In this document: piece after piece, positions 13,967 to 21,650 of the stretch | How positions within the stretch are numbered: the stretch's first letter is position 1 | Layout: each line of letters opens with the position of its first letter | NCBI GenBank assembly: GCA_028703745.1 | Contig: JAQVME010000002.1 | Coordinates: 1 to 26,440 of the forward strand | Source: Clostridia bacterium | GTDB lineage: Bacteria > Bacillota > Clostridia > Christensenellales > DTU072 | DNA: 26,440 bases | Direction: 5' to 3' | Made by a program: the position numbers and the translations under genes | The notes under the pieces: generated by a model | Database searches by the model: none | Told to the model about the DNA's origin: nothing | Seen by the model: only the letters and a program-made list of their open reading frames with translations

Positions 13967-15487
13967 ATGAAGAAACAGAGGATGATTCCCGAACTGGTTT
14001 TGTCGCTTCAAGACGGCTATACCGCCAACAAGCTGCTCAAAGATTGCATTGCCGGCATAATCGTCGGCATAATAGCTCTGCCGCTTAGCATTGCGCTTGC
14101 CATTGCTTCGGGCGCCAGCCCGGCGGTCGGGCTTATTACGGCAATATTCGCCGGCGGCACCGCCGCCTTGCTCGGAGGCAGCAAAACCCAAATAAGCGGT
14201 CCCACAGGCGCCTTCGTCGTCATTGTCTTCGGTATAATCGCGAAGAACGGTATGGCGGGTCTGATAATGGCGTCCTTTATGGCGGGCATATTTATAATAA
14301 TTATGGGTTTGGCGCGTTTCGGCAAACTCATAAAATACATACCGCTACCCATTATCACGGGTTTTACGGCGGGCATTGCAATAACCATCTTTATCGGACA
14401 GCTGAATGATTTCCTTGGACTAGGACTCAAAAACCTTCCTGCGGAGAGCTTGCACAAGCTTGCCTACTTGTTTAACAACATAGGCGGTATTTCGTGGATA
14501 ACCGTAGCCATGGGCGCCGTTGCCTTGCTTATCATAGTCATTGTACCGAAATTTCAAAAAATCCTGCCCGGACCGCTATGCGCAATTCTTATTTGCACGG
14601 TTTTGAACTTGGTCTTGCCCGTAAAAAGCGTCACGCTGGGCGACATCTTCGGCACGGTGAATATCAACATCTCCTTCAGTTTCGGCTTTTTTGATTTTTC
14701 TCTTCTGCCGTCGCTTATCGTTCCGGCGCTTACGATTGCCTTTCTCGCTTCCGTAGAATCGCTACTTTCCGCCGTGGTTGCCGATAGTATGACCTCGACC
14801 AAGCACAACCCCAATATGGAGCTTATCGGACAGGGCTGCGCAAACATAGTCTCCTCCCTTTTCGGCGGACTGCCCGCAACCGGCGCAATAGCCAGAACAT
14901 CGGCGAACATAAGAAGCGGCGGAAAGACGCCTGTAGCCGCGTTGGTGCATTCGGTAGTCATACTGTTGCTCTCGCTATTTCTTATGCCGTACGCAAAATA
15001 CATACCTATGACGGTTTTTGCCGCCATACTCATTGTTGTTTGTTACAATATGTTGAACCTCAAAGAAATAAAGAAGGTGCTTAAGACTACGCCTGCGGAC
15101 ATAGGCTTGATGGTCTTGACTTTTGCGCTGACTGTGGCGTTCGATCTCGTTGTGGCCATTCTTGTTTGTACCTCGCTTTCCCTCCTTTATCAGTTATTCA
15201 AGAGGTACGTAAGAAAGAATACCGCCGCCAAAGAAATCACGACAGAGGGCACCAAGCTGAAGGGCAGTATATCCTATATGAATTATGACAAGCTTTTTGA
15301 CACAAGTAGCGGCGAGGCGCTGGTGCTTGATATGACAGACGTCATTGAGATAGACGCCACTTTCACGGACTTTCTCATTCAGAAGGCCGAAAAAAAGCAA
15401 GTCAAGATACATAACCCCAGCAAAAAGATACAAAAGCAGCTTGCCAAGCACCGCGAATTCGCCTACCTTGCGCCGGAAGAAAAATAA
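13967..15487 (+). CDS. SulP-family anion transporter with STAS domain
   Basis: This 506-residue membrane protein has an N-terminal transport domain of about 12-14 helices (residues about 25-400) with the SulP signature regions LPLSIALAIASGASPAVGL, SKTQISGPTGAFV and the later FGGLPATGAIARTSANIRSG. A cytosolic STAS domain follows at about residues 425-500 (SGEALVLDMTDVIEIDATFTDFL). SulP proteins move sulfate, bicarbonate, dicarboxylates or other anions across the inner membrane; the substrate cannot be decided here. The ATG at 13967 has a weak AAGGATAAGG site upstream. It has its own promoter and terminator and appears monocistronic. Confidence 0.93.
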   Translation: MKKQRMIPELVLSLQDGYTANKLLKDCIAGIIVGIIALPLSIALAIASGASPAVGLITAIFAGGTAALLGGSKTQISGPTGAFVVIVFGIIAKNGMAGLIMASFMAGIFIIIMGLARFGKLIKYIPLPIITGFTAGIAITIFIGQLNDFLGLGLKNLPAESLHKLAYLFNNIGGISWITVAMGAVALLIIVIVPKFQKILPGPLCAILICTVLNLVLPVKSVTLGDIFGTVNINISFSFGFFDFSLLPSLIVPALTIAFLASVESLLSAVVADSMTSTKHNPNMELIGQGCANIVSSLFGGLPATGAIARTSANIRSGGKTPVAALVHSVVILLLSLFLMPYAKYIPMTVFAAILIVVCYNMLNLKEIKKVLKTTPADIGLMVLTFALTVAFDLVVAILVCTSLSLLYQLFKRYVRKNTAAKEITTEGTKLKGSISYMNYDKLFDTSSGEALVLDMTDVIEIDATFTDFLIQKAEKKQVKIHNPSKKIQKQLAKHREFAYLAPEEK

Positions 15488-15516
15488 CAGAGCGGCGCTG
15501 AAAGAACACCTTTAAC

Positions 15517-15545
15517 AAAAATCCAGTGATAACTGGATTTTTTTA
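15517..15545 (+). terminator. Intrinsic terminator after the SulP gene
   Basis: AAAAATCCAGT (15517-15527) pairs with ACTGGATTTTT (15532-15542) around GATA and continues into a T-run. Confidence 0.85.
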
Positions 15546-15591
15546 TTGACATTATTTGACCGATTGAGAGGCAAATGCGCCGAAAAGCCGG

Positions 15592-15620
15592 TTTACATAT
15601 ACATTAAGAAATGTTATAAT
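15592..15620 (+). promoter_or_regulatory. Vegetative-type promoter of the sigma factor operon
   Basis: TTTACA (15592-15597), a 17-bp spacer and TATAAT (15615-15620) match a housekeeping promoter. I see no clear ECF-type AAC/CGT promoter nearby, so autoregulation by the encoded sigma factor is not evident. Confidence 0.7.
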
Positions 15621-15681
15621 TTTTTTATATTTCTGGAACTAAATTCCTTTTTCTTTGCACTTATATAGTGTCAGGAGGCAT

Positions 15682-16227
15682 ATGGACGAATTGATATATA
15701 CTTTCTTCAATGCGGCCTACGATAAGAATTATCGAAAGGTAATGGCTTTTGTCGTGGCGAAATGCAGTGATGTAGGGTATGTGGAGGATATCGTTCAGGA
15801 GGTTTTTACGGATTTCTTCGGTATATTGGCAAAAAAAGGTATATCTCACATAAAGAATGAGCATGCCTTATTGATGAAAATAGCCAAAATAAGAGTTTAC
15901 AAGTACTATTCGCTGAAAACCAGACTAAGAAATCTCGTGCCGCTGATAAAAAAGAGTGAGGAGGGAGAGGAAAGCGAAAATTTTGAATTTGAATACGGAG
16001 ACGTTGAGGAAAGCTATATAAATTCCTATACCGTAAAAGAGGTGTGGCGGCAGATAAGGCAGTACCCCGCCGACGTGCAAAAAATATTCGTGTTGCATTT
16101 CAATCTGGACAAGCCGCTCAAAGAAGTGGCGGAGCTGCTGAGTATGACTGAATCAAACGTAAAACACAAGTTGTACAGAACCATAGAAAAATTGCGGAAG
16201 GTATATAGCGGAGGGGAAGTAAGATGA
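15682..16227 (+). CDS. ECF-like RNA polymerase sigma factor
   Basis: This 181-residue protein has the two-domain layout of extracytoplasmic-function sigma factors. A sigma-2 region is near residues 15-75 (VEDIVQEVFTDFF is the core-binding and -10 recognition part), an acidic linker (KKSEEGEESENFEFEYGD) follows, and a sigma-4 helix-turn-helix lies near residues 125-172 (LKEVAELLSMTESNVKHKLYRTIEKLRK). I chose the ATG at 15682 because AGGAGG is placed correctly before it; an in-frame ATG at 15655 would add nine residues without a ribosome site. Its stop codon overlaps the start of the next gene (ATGA), so the two proteins are translationally coupled. Confidence 0.9.
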   Translation: MDELIYTFFNAAYDKNYRKVMAFVVAKCSDVGYVEDIVQEVFTDFFGILAKKGISHIKNEHALLMKIAKIRVYKYYSLKTRLRNLVPLIKKSEEGEESENFEFEYGDVEESYINSYTVKEVWRQIRQYPADVQKIFVLHFNLDKPLKEVAELLSMTESNVKHKLYRTIEKLRKVYSGGEVR

Positions 16228-18236
16228 AAGAGAAAGATTTTATCAAAAAGGCTGTGGATGAGGCCTTCGAAAAAAAGGAGCAAATCCGCATGAAAGCCGT
16301 TGCCGCAGGGCGGCAGCAAAAAGTTAAAAGGAGTTTTTTTATGAAAAAAGGACTGGCAATAACCATAATAATAGCCGTCATAGCCGTGGCGGGGCTGACC
16401 GCAATGTCTGCTATCTATACGCCGCAAAAGTATGACTACGGGCAGCCGATGAAGGCAAGCGCCTATTCGGAAGTAATTGACGCTATTGAGGAGTATTACA
16501 AAAAGCAAAACAGCTTCCAATTTCGGGATATACTCGGAGGCGTAGTGACGTCCGACAAGGCCGCGCCCGAAATGGTCAACGAAAGCGCGGCGCCTTCTTC
16601 GGACTATTCGCAAACAAATGTCCAAACAAATGGCATGGACGAGGGCGATATAGTCAAGAACGACGACAGGTATATCTACAAAATAACCACACAAGGCTGC
16701 TTCATTATCGAGACAAATAACGGCGCATTGGAAACAAAAAGCTCTATCGTCGTTGAGAACTATGTTCCGCAGGAGCTTTATGTTCAGGGCGACACGCTCA
16801 TTATGATCGGCGGTATATATGAGCAGAGAGGATTTGCGTATATGAGCGGTATCGAGCCCATGATGGACTGCATCGGCTATTTGACGTACAACAAGACTGA
16901 CATAAGAGTGTATGACATCTCCGACAGGACGGCCCCGTCTCTTGAAAGACAAATTACCATAGACGGAGGGTATTATTCCTCCAGAATAAAAGAAGAGGGC
17001 AACAAGCTATATTATATGGTCAATTACAGCTTCAGCTACGGCGATGAAGAAAGCTATATCCCAAGAATAACCGACACAGCCAAGGGAGAAACGTCAACAA
17101 AAATACCCGTAGAAAATATATATATTTACGGCGACGTCAGCTATTATTCTTATTTGATAGTGGGAGAAGTTGCGCTTGACGAACCCGAAGCAGATTCAGC
17201 TATGCTGGCGTATCTTGGTCTCGGCGGAGAAATATATGTCTCCACCGACAACATTTATGTGGCGACCTACGACAGCTACAGCCGATACGATACCAACATT
17301 TTCGGCTGGGTGAAAAATAGCGTTGATAACGCGCCCAGCACTAGGCTGGTAAAAATAGCTTTGAGCGACCTCAAACACAAGGCCACAAGCCGCATAAACG
17401 GCACCGTAAAAGACAGGTATTCTCTTGACGAGTACAACGGGTACTTGCGGGTGGCGGTCACCGTTTCCGCTCGCACGACCTTTAGCAACCTTTACGTGCT
17501 GCGCCCCGACTTGACAGTAATCGGCAAAGTCGAAAAAGTAGCCGAAGGCGAAAGGATATATTCCGTGCGTTTCAACGCCAACAAGTGCGTAATGGTGACT
17601 TTCAAAAATATGGACCCGTATTTTATATTCGATTTGACCGACCCTGCAAAGCCGTTTATTACAGGCGAGCTGAAAGAGGACGGAGTCAGCCATTATATCC
17701 ATTATATTGAAGGCACGGATTATACCGTGGGTATAGGCATGATGTCGCGCGTACAGCATACGCCTTATGGAGACAGAGTGGAATGGACGGGCTTGAAAGT
17801 GTCGTTGTACGACAATTCCGGCTCTGAGGCTGTGAACGTAAAAAATATCGAGATACCCGGCAGCTGTCACGCCGAGATATTCTACAACCCCAAAGCCTTG
17901 TTATATAATAAGGAAAGAGGACTTATAGCTTTTTCTTACGAGAACTGGCAGTATGACGATTATTACTATTATTCTTCGATGACTCAAGGGCTGGCTGTCT
18001 TCGGATTCGATTTAACACAGGAAGACGAAAACAAGCTTGCCTACAAAGGCACTTTGACAAATCTTGAAGAAGAGGTAGGCACAAACGACTGGTACGGCTA
18101 TTATGCGGACTATCTGACTTTCATAAACAGAGGTATCCAGATAGGCGACTATATCTATACCGTAAGCGACAAATATATCGCCTCTTATGACATTGCTTCG
18201 CTGGAATTGGTGCAACGGCTGGATTTGACCGAATAA
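16224..18236 (+). CDS. Membrane-anchored beta-propeller protein, putative anti-sigma sensor
   Basis: The 670-residue protein has a short charged cytosolic N-terminus (about residues 1-42, KDFIKKAVDEAFEKKEQIR), one membrane helix (about 43-63, GLAITIIIAVIAVAGLTAMS) and a large extracellular domain. The latter contains the TNVQTNGMDEGDIVKNDDRYIY segment near residues 132-153, matching the secreted beta-propeller family I know as Beta_propel (PF09826), and repeated tyrosine-rich blade-like strands to the end. The gene overlaps the sigma factor gene by 4 nt and has GGAGGGG upstream. Single-pass membrane proteins coupled to ECF sigma genes are usually anti-sigma factors, so I infer that the cytosolic segment holds the sigma factor and the propeller senses something outside. 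No canonical zinc-binding HxxxCxxC motif is present. Confidence 0.85.
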   Translation: MKEKDFIKKAVDEAFEKKEQIRMKAVAAGRQQKVKRSFFMKKGLAITIIIAVIAVAGLTAMSAIYTPQKYDYGQPMKASAYSEVIDAIEEYYKKQNSFQFRDILGGVVTSDKAAPEMVNESAAPSSDYSQTNVQTNGMDEGDIVKNDDRYIYKITTQGCFIIETNNGALETKSSIVVENYVPQELYVQGDTLIMIGGIYEQRGFAYMSGIEPMMDCIGYLTYNKTDIRVYDISDRTAPSLERQITIDGGYYSSRIKEEGNKLYYMVNYSFSYGDEESYIPRITDTAKGETSTKIPVENIYIYGDVSYYSYLIVGEVALDEPEADSAMLAYLGLGGEIYVSTDNIYVATYDSYSRYDTNIFGWVKNSVDNAPSTRLVKIALSDLKHKATSRINGTVKDRYSLDEYNGYLRVAVTVSARTTFSNLYVLRPDLTVIGKVEKVAEGERIYSVRFNANKCVMVTFKNMDPYFIFDLTDPAKPFITGELKEDGVSHYIHYIEGTDYTVGIGMMSRVQHTPYGDRVEWTGLKVSLYDNSGSEAVNVKNIEIPGSCHAEIFYNPKALLYNKERGLIAFSYENWQYDDYYYYSSMTQGLAVFGFDLTQEDENKLAYKGTLTNLEEEVGTNDWYGYYADYLTFINRGIQIGDYIYTVSDKYIASYDIASLELVQRLDLTE

Positions 18237-18267
18237 AAAAAGAGAACTATAAGAAAAAGAAATAACA

Positions 18268-18294
18268 AAAAGTCAGGCGTCCAGCCTGACTTTT
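18268..18294. terminator. Bidirectional terminator
   Basis: AAAAGTCAGGC (18268-18278) pairs perfectly with GCCTGACTTTT (18284-18294). A and T runs on either side allow termination of both the beta-propeller gene and the convergent GNAT gene, which stops at 18297. Confidence 0.85.
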
Positions 18295-18296
18295 GT

Positions 18297-18770
18297 CTAT
18301 TTAGTATTATTGTTGTACGGTCTTAACTCTTTTATCATCTGCTCAAAACCTTCGCTTAAAAAGCCTATCTTGCTGTAAAGCTTTCGCGCTACCTCATTCG
18401 TGGTGAGCACCTGCAGGGTTATGGCGACGGCTTTATCGGAGAATTCGCTTTCGAGCCAACTGAGGAAGGTTGTGGCGTAGCCCTTATTGCGGTTTATGGG
18501 ATTTATGTAGAGTTCGTCAAGAATGATGACGTCACCGCCGTCCTCGTTGCACCAATATGAGGAGATTAGGGCGTAGCCAATGGGCATTTGAACGTCGTTA
18601 TCTATTAGTATGACGCCCCACAGGTTTTCGTGGTGGTCCATAACACGTTCAAATGTTTTTTTTGTCAATGCTTCGTCGTATTCTCTTGCTGTAGCTCCCC
18701 CGCTATAAAAGGCCCTGCACATTTCCTTGAATAAATCCAAATCGTCTTTATCGAAATATCGTACTATCAC
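18297..18770 (-). CDS. GNAT-family N-acetyltransferase
   Basis: This 157-residue protein has the GNAT fold: PIGYALISSYW (strand 4 region), VIILDELYINPINRNKGYAT with the acetyl-CoA pyrophosphate-binding motif RNKGYAT at residues 94-100, and a C-terminal NEVARKLYSKIGF stretch typical of the family. Substrate is unknown. The start codon is GTG at 18770, supported by AAAGGTGAT upstream. It is transcribed alone, convergent with the beta-propeller gene. The 18771-19012 stretch before it contains nothing coding; its right part holds the terminator of the collagen-like gene. Confidence 0.88.
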   Translation of the reverse strand: MIVRYFDKDDLDLFKEMCRAFYSGGATAREYDEALTKKTFERVMDHHENLWGVILIDNDVQMPIGYALISSYWCNEDGGDVIILDELYINPINRNKGYATTFLSWLESEFSDKAVAITLQVLTTNEVARKLYSKIGFLSEGFEQMIKELRPYNNNTK

Positions 18771-18951
18771 AAATCACCTTTCTGTGTTGTATTGATTGTA
18801 ATATAGCATAACCGAATACAAACAGCAAATAAAAAAAAGCAAGTCGAAAAACAAAAAATCCGCACGGCTTTCCCCGCACATTCATGCGCCTCGCACGCGA
18901 CAATATTCGCCAAAAATAAACAGGTAATCGAAATCTTAAAATATGGAAAAG

Positions 18952-18981
18952 GCGGACTGTCTTGAGATAAAAACAATCCGC
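18952..18981 (-). terminator. Terminator of the collagen-like gene
   Basis: Read on the minus strand, GCGGATTGT (18981-18973) pairs with ACAGTCCGC (18960-18952) through one U-G wobble, followed by a short CTTTTCC tail. It lies about 30 bp after the stop codon. Confidence 0.55.
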
Positions 18982-19012
18982 GCTTTGCTTTTTTTCGGCG
19001 TTTATTAGCTTC

Positions 19013-19612
19013 TTACGCCAGTTTTAAGATTGTCATCGAGGCTCCGGTTGCTGTGTCGGGGCTGGGGGCAAGCCCGGTTGCCAAAGTGACGGCGGCGCCA
19101 AGGTTGACAAGGGCAATTACGGCAGCTACCGCAAGGGTAATGATTATGCTGCCGTGCGTTTGAGTGGCGCCCGTCCGTGAAACGAAGGTTCTTGCCGCGG
19201 CGGTGACGCCGTTTATAGTTATACCCCATGCGCCGTCGGTACTTGTGACGGAGGAAACCTGAAAATTAATCAAGTAGGTTCCTGCCGAGAGCACGATACT
19301 TGAACCGGGAGGGCTGAACGCGATAGGTGCAGGTGATGCCGGCGAATTGAAAACTACGGCTTCGGAAGGGCTCACTTGCTGCGCAAATGTGGAATATATA
19401 TACGCCGAAGCGACGATTCCGGGGGGTCCCGGCGGTCCCGGCAGACCGGGAAAGCCCGGAGGTCCCGGCAAACCGGGAAAGCCTTGCGGGCCTCGGGGAC
19501 CCGTCAAGCCTATTGGTCCCTGCGGTCCTCTCGGTCCCGGCGGACCGGAGGGACCGACGACAGGAAACCTGAAGACCGGTCTAAAACAACAATCTCTATC
19601 AAAACAACTCAT
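19013..19612 (-). CDS. Collagen-like (Gly-X-Y) surface protein
   Basis: This 199-residue protein starts with a short Cys- and Arg-rich head (MSCFDRDCCFRPVFRFP), continues with 16 uninterrupted Gly-X-Y triplets at about residues 20-67, and ends in a roughly 130-residue Ala/Thr/Val-rich beta domain resembling the C-terminal trimerisation heads of BclA-like exosporium proteins. There is no classical signal peptide, as with BclA-type spore proteins. A related role on the spore or cell surface is likely but is inference. The start at 19612 has AAAAGGAG upstream. A minus-strand promoter at 19649-19678 is back-to-back with the first ilv promoter. Confidence 0.88.
   Translation of the reverse strand: MSCFDRDCCFRPVFRFPVVGPSGPPGPRGPQGPIGLTGPRGPQGFPGLPGPPGFPGLPGPPGPPGIVASAYIYSTFAQQVSPSEAVVFNSPASPAPIAFSPPGSSIVLSAGTYLINFQVSSVTSTDGAWGITINGVTAAARTFVSRTGATQTHGSIIITLAVAAVIALVNLGAAVTLATGLAPSPDTATGASMTILKLA
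19434..19487. repeat. 27-bp tandem repeat in collagen coding region
   Basis: GGTCCCGGC(A)(G/A)ACCGGGAAAGCC occurs at 19434-19456 and again at 19461-19483, a 27-bp period encoding the nine-residue unit GFPGLPGPP. It is a likely site of length variation by slippage. Confidence 0.75.
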
Positions 19613-19648
19613 TATTTTCTCCTTTTGTTGAATGCTTTACGCTATTAC

Positions 19649-19678
19649 ATATTATGAGTAGCGCATAAATTTTGACAA
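19649..19678 (-). promoter_or_regulatory. Promoter of the collagen-like gene
   Basis: On the minus strand TTGTCA (19678-19673), an 18-bp spacer and TAATAT (19654-19649). Its -35 shares bases with the divergent TTGACA at 19672-19677. Confidence 0.5.
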
Positions 19679-19743
19679 AAGAACCAATCTTTTTTTATAA
19701 TATGAAAAAAGATGCTTGACAAGCGCAAATATTGTGTGATAAT
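19672..19743 (+). promoter_or_regulatory. Tandem promoters of the ilv operon
   Basis: P1 is TTGACA (19672-19677), 18-bp spacer, TATAAT (19696-19701). P2 is TTGACA (19716-19721), 16-bp spacer, GATAAT (19738-19743) with an upstream TGT. Both are close to consensus and precede the leader ORF. P2 would give a leader of about 40 nt before the leader peptide start. Confidence 0.7.
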
Positions 19744-19791
19744 GTAAATTCATAGAAGAAATGCATACAATGTAGTATCTTGAGGAGAAAC

Positions 19792-19902
19792 ATGCAGATA
19801 GCGCTTGCCTTGGCAAACATTATAATAATTAGCATCATTAGCATTATCGTACTAGTACTAGTAGATAGTGTAGATAAGGTTTTGCCCAAAGTTGCTGGTT
19901 AA
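19792..19902 (+). CDS. Branched-chain amino acid leader peptide (attenuation)
   Basis: A 36-residue ORF with a good ribosome site (GAGGAGAAAC) starts at 19792. It contains 9 Ile, 5 Leu and 6 Val codons, mostly in one run: IIIISIISIIVLVLV at residues 10-24. The stop is followed 32 nt later by a strong terminator, then by ilvB. This is the classical structure of an ilv attenuator leader peptide: shortage of charged Ile, Val or Leu tRNA stalls the ribosome and prevents termination. An alternative is a small hydrophobic membrane or toxin peptide, but the location and codon content favour attenuation. Confidence 0.8.
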   Translation: MQIALALANIIIISIISIIVLVLVDSVDKVLPKVAG

Positions 19903-19962
19903 ATTGCTATATGCAAATTAAAAATGATAATCACGACCTACGGCAAACCCGTAGGTCTTTTT
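19861..19962 (+). promoter_or_regulatory. ilv attenuator: antiterminator and terminator
   Basis: The terminator is GACCTACGG (19935-19943), loop CAAAC, CCGTAGGTC (19949-19957) and five T. A competing pairing joins GTAGATAGTG (19861-19870, leader codons 24-27) with CACGACCTAC (19932-19941) in 8 of 10 positions and would sequester the terminator's 5' arm. GGTTTTGCC (19878-19886) can also pair with GGCAAACC in the terminator (one bulge). A ribosome stalled in the Ile run leaves the first segment free, so the antiterminator can form; a ribosome reaching the stop would mask it. Confidence 0.7.
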
Positions 19963-19981
19963 ATAAATCCAGGAGGACACC

Positions 19982-21646
19982 ATGAAAATCAGCGGAGCGA
20001 GAATATTAATAGAAGAGCTAATTGCCCACGGCGTGGACACCGTGTTCGGATATCCCGGTGGCACGGTACTTCATATCTACGACGAACTTTATAAGGCAAG
20101 CGACAAAATAACGCATTATATATCCGCCCATGAGCAGGGCGCAACCCATGCTGCCGACGGCTACGCAAGGGTCACGGGCAAGACCGGAGTCGTCATTGCC
20201 ACGTCGGGACCCGGCGCCACGAACCTCGTGACGGGCATTGCAAACGCCTATCTGGACTCCACGCCTCTTGTCGCCATAACCGGCAACGTAGCGACTACGC
20301 TTATAGGTCGCGACAGCTTTCAAGAAGTAGACATCACGGGCGTGACTATGCCCATAACAAAGCATAACTTTATTGTAAAAGACTTGAAGAGGCTTTCTGC
20401 CGTCATAAGAGAGGCGTTCATAATCGCCAACAGCGGCAGACCCGGTCCGGTGCTTGTTGACATACCAAAAGACATCCAAATAGCGGAGATAGAGTATACG
20501 CGAGGAGAGGTGTCAGAGGCAAAGCAATGCCACGAGAACGGCAAGGAAGCCTTTTCGCGGGCCATAGAGCTTATCACAAAGGCAAAGAGACCGTTCATAT
20601 ACGCAGGAGGCGGAGTAATCATTTCCAATGCGACGAAGGAGCTTGAGCAGTTCGCCGAAATCATCGATGCGCCGATAGGCAGCAGTATGATGGGACTTTC
20701 TGCCATGGACGCCAAGAATCCGAGGTTCCTCGGAATGACGGGAATGCACGGCAAGTTCGCCGCCAGCAAGGCTATGTCCGGTAGCGATTTGCTTATCGCC
20801 ATAGGCACGAGATTCTCGGACAGAGCCACGGGCAACAAACAGGAATTTTGCAAGGGCAGAAAGATTATACACATAGATATCGACCCTGCGGAGATAGGCA
20901 AGAACATTCCGGCATACGTGTCGCTTATTGGCGACGTCAAAGAAGTGCTGACAAAGCTCAATTCGCGCCTCGAGCCTATGGTTAAGACCTCTTGGAGACA
21001 GGAGATTGACGACATAAAGAATTGTCCCGACTCCCATCTCGAGATGAATAAGACTAGGCTTAATCCTCAAAGCATAATAGAATGCGTAAACAAGCTTGCT
21101 CCGCCCGACACTATTATAGCCACGGACGTGGGACAGCACCAGATGTGGACTGCGCAATACTACAAGTTCACCAAACCGAGAACCTTTATCACTTCGGGAG
21201 GACTGGGTACAATGGGCTTTGGGCTCGGCGCCGCAATAGGAGCCGCCATAGGAACGGGGAGAAAGACGGTGCTGTTTACTAGTGACGGCTGCTTCCATAT
21301 GAATATGAACGAAATGGCAACGGCGGTTACCAACGACCTTCCTATTATAGTAGTGCTTATGAACAACAACGCTTTGGGAATGGTGCGGCAGTGGCAAACG
21401 ACCTTCTTTGAAAAAAGGTACTCAAACACCACGCTGAACCGCAAAACCGATTATGTCGCGCTTGCTAAGGCGTTCGGCGCCGATGCAAGGAAGATTTCCT
21501 CGCTTTCCGAGATGGAAGAAACGCTGAAGTGGGCTTTCGAGCAGAAGGGGCCGGTGCTTGTTGACGCAATTATTAACAACGACGAAAAGGTGCTGCCATT
21601 TATTCCGCCGAATGGCACAATTAATGATATAATACTGAAGGGGTGA
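19982..21646 (+). CDS. ilvB: Acetolactate synthase, large catalytic subunit
   Basis: This 554-residue thiamine-diphosphate enzyme joins two pyruvates, or pyruvate and 2-oxobutyrate, at the first common step of valine/leucine and isoleucine synthesis. The catalytic Glu is E51 in SAHEQGATHAADGYAR. The FAD/central domain spans about residues 190-330. The metal/thiamine motif begins at S434-D-G (here SDG instead of the commoner GDG) and ends about 27 residues later at LMNNNALGMVRQWQ. AGGAGG precedes the ATG. It is the first structural gene after the attenuator and lies 4 nt before the regulatory subunit ilvN, which makes it a biosynthetic rather than catabolic enzyme. Confidence 0.96.
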   Translation: MKISGARILIEELIAHGVDTVFGYPGGTVLHIYDELYKASDKITHYISAHEQGATHAADGYARVTGKTGVVIATSGPGATNLVTGIANAYLDSTPLVAITGNVATTLIGRDSFQEVDITGVTMPITKHNFIVKDLKRLSAVIREAFIIANSGRPGPVLVDIPKDIQIAEIEYTRGEVSEAKQCHENGKEAFSRAIELITKAKRPFIYAGGGVIISNATKELEQFAEIIDAPIGSSMMGLSAMDAKNPRFLGMTGMHGKFAASKAMSGSDLLIAIGTRFSDRATGNKQEFCKGRKIIHIDIDPAEIGKNIPAYVSLIGDVKEVLTKLNSRLEPMVKTSWRQEIDDIKNCPDSHLEMNKTRLNPQSIIECVNKLAPPDTIIATDVGQHQMWTAQYYKFTKPRTFITSGGLGTMGFGLGAAIGAAIGTGRKTVLFTSDGCFHMNMNEMATAVTNDLPIIVVLMNNNALGMVRQWQTTFFEKRYSNTTLNRKTDYVALAKAFGADARKISSLSEMEETLKWAFEQKGPVLVDAIINNDEKVLPFIPPNGTINDIILKG

Positions 21647-21650
21647 CAAA

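Noticed and set aside
16026..16952. Minus-strand ORF of 308 codons opposite the sigma factor and propeller genes
   Set aside because: It spans two well-supported plus-strand genes, with low-complexity histidine/cysteine-rich translation and no ribosome site; a shadow frame.
19434..19560. Possible CRISPR-like repeat array
   Set aside because: The repeats are contiguous 9-bp and 27-bp coding units without unique spacers.
19347..19657. Plus-strand Gly/Pro-rich ORFs over the collagen-like gene
   Set aside because: The repeats read as Gly-Pro in both directions because of GGTCCCGG-type DNA. Only the minus-strand frame has a proper ribosome site, uninterrupted Gly-X-Y and a folded head domain.
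19792..19902. Type I toxin-like hydrophobic peptide
   Set aside because: Length and hydrophobicity would fit, but the position directly before an ilv terminator and the Ile/Val/Leu codon run are better explained by attenuation; no antisense RNA promoter is clear.
19750..19980. A T-box upstream of ilvB
   Set aside because: No GGTGG T-box core, no AGTA/GAA specifier loop; the leader ORF plus terminator explains the region better.
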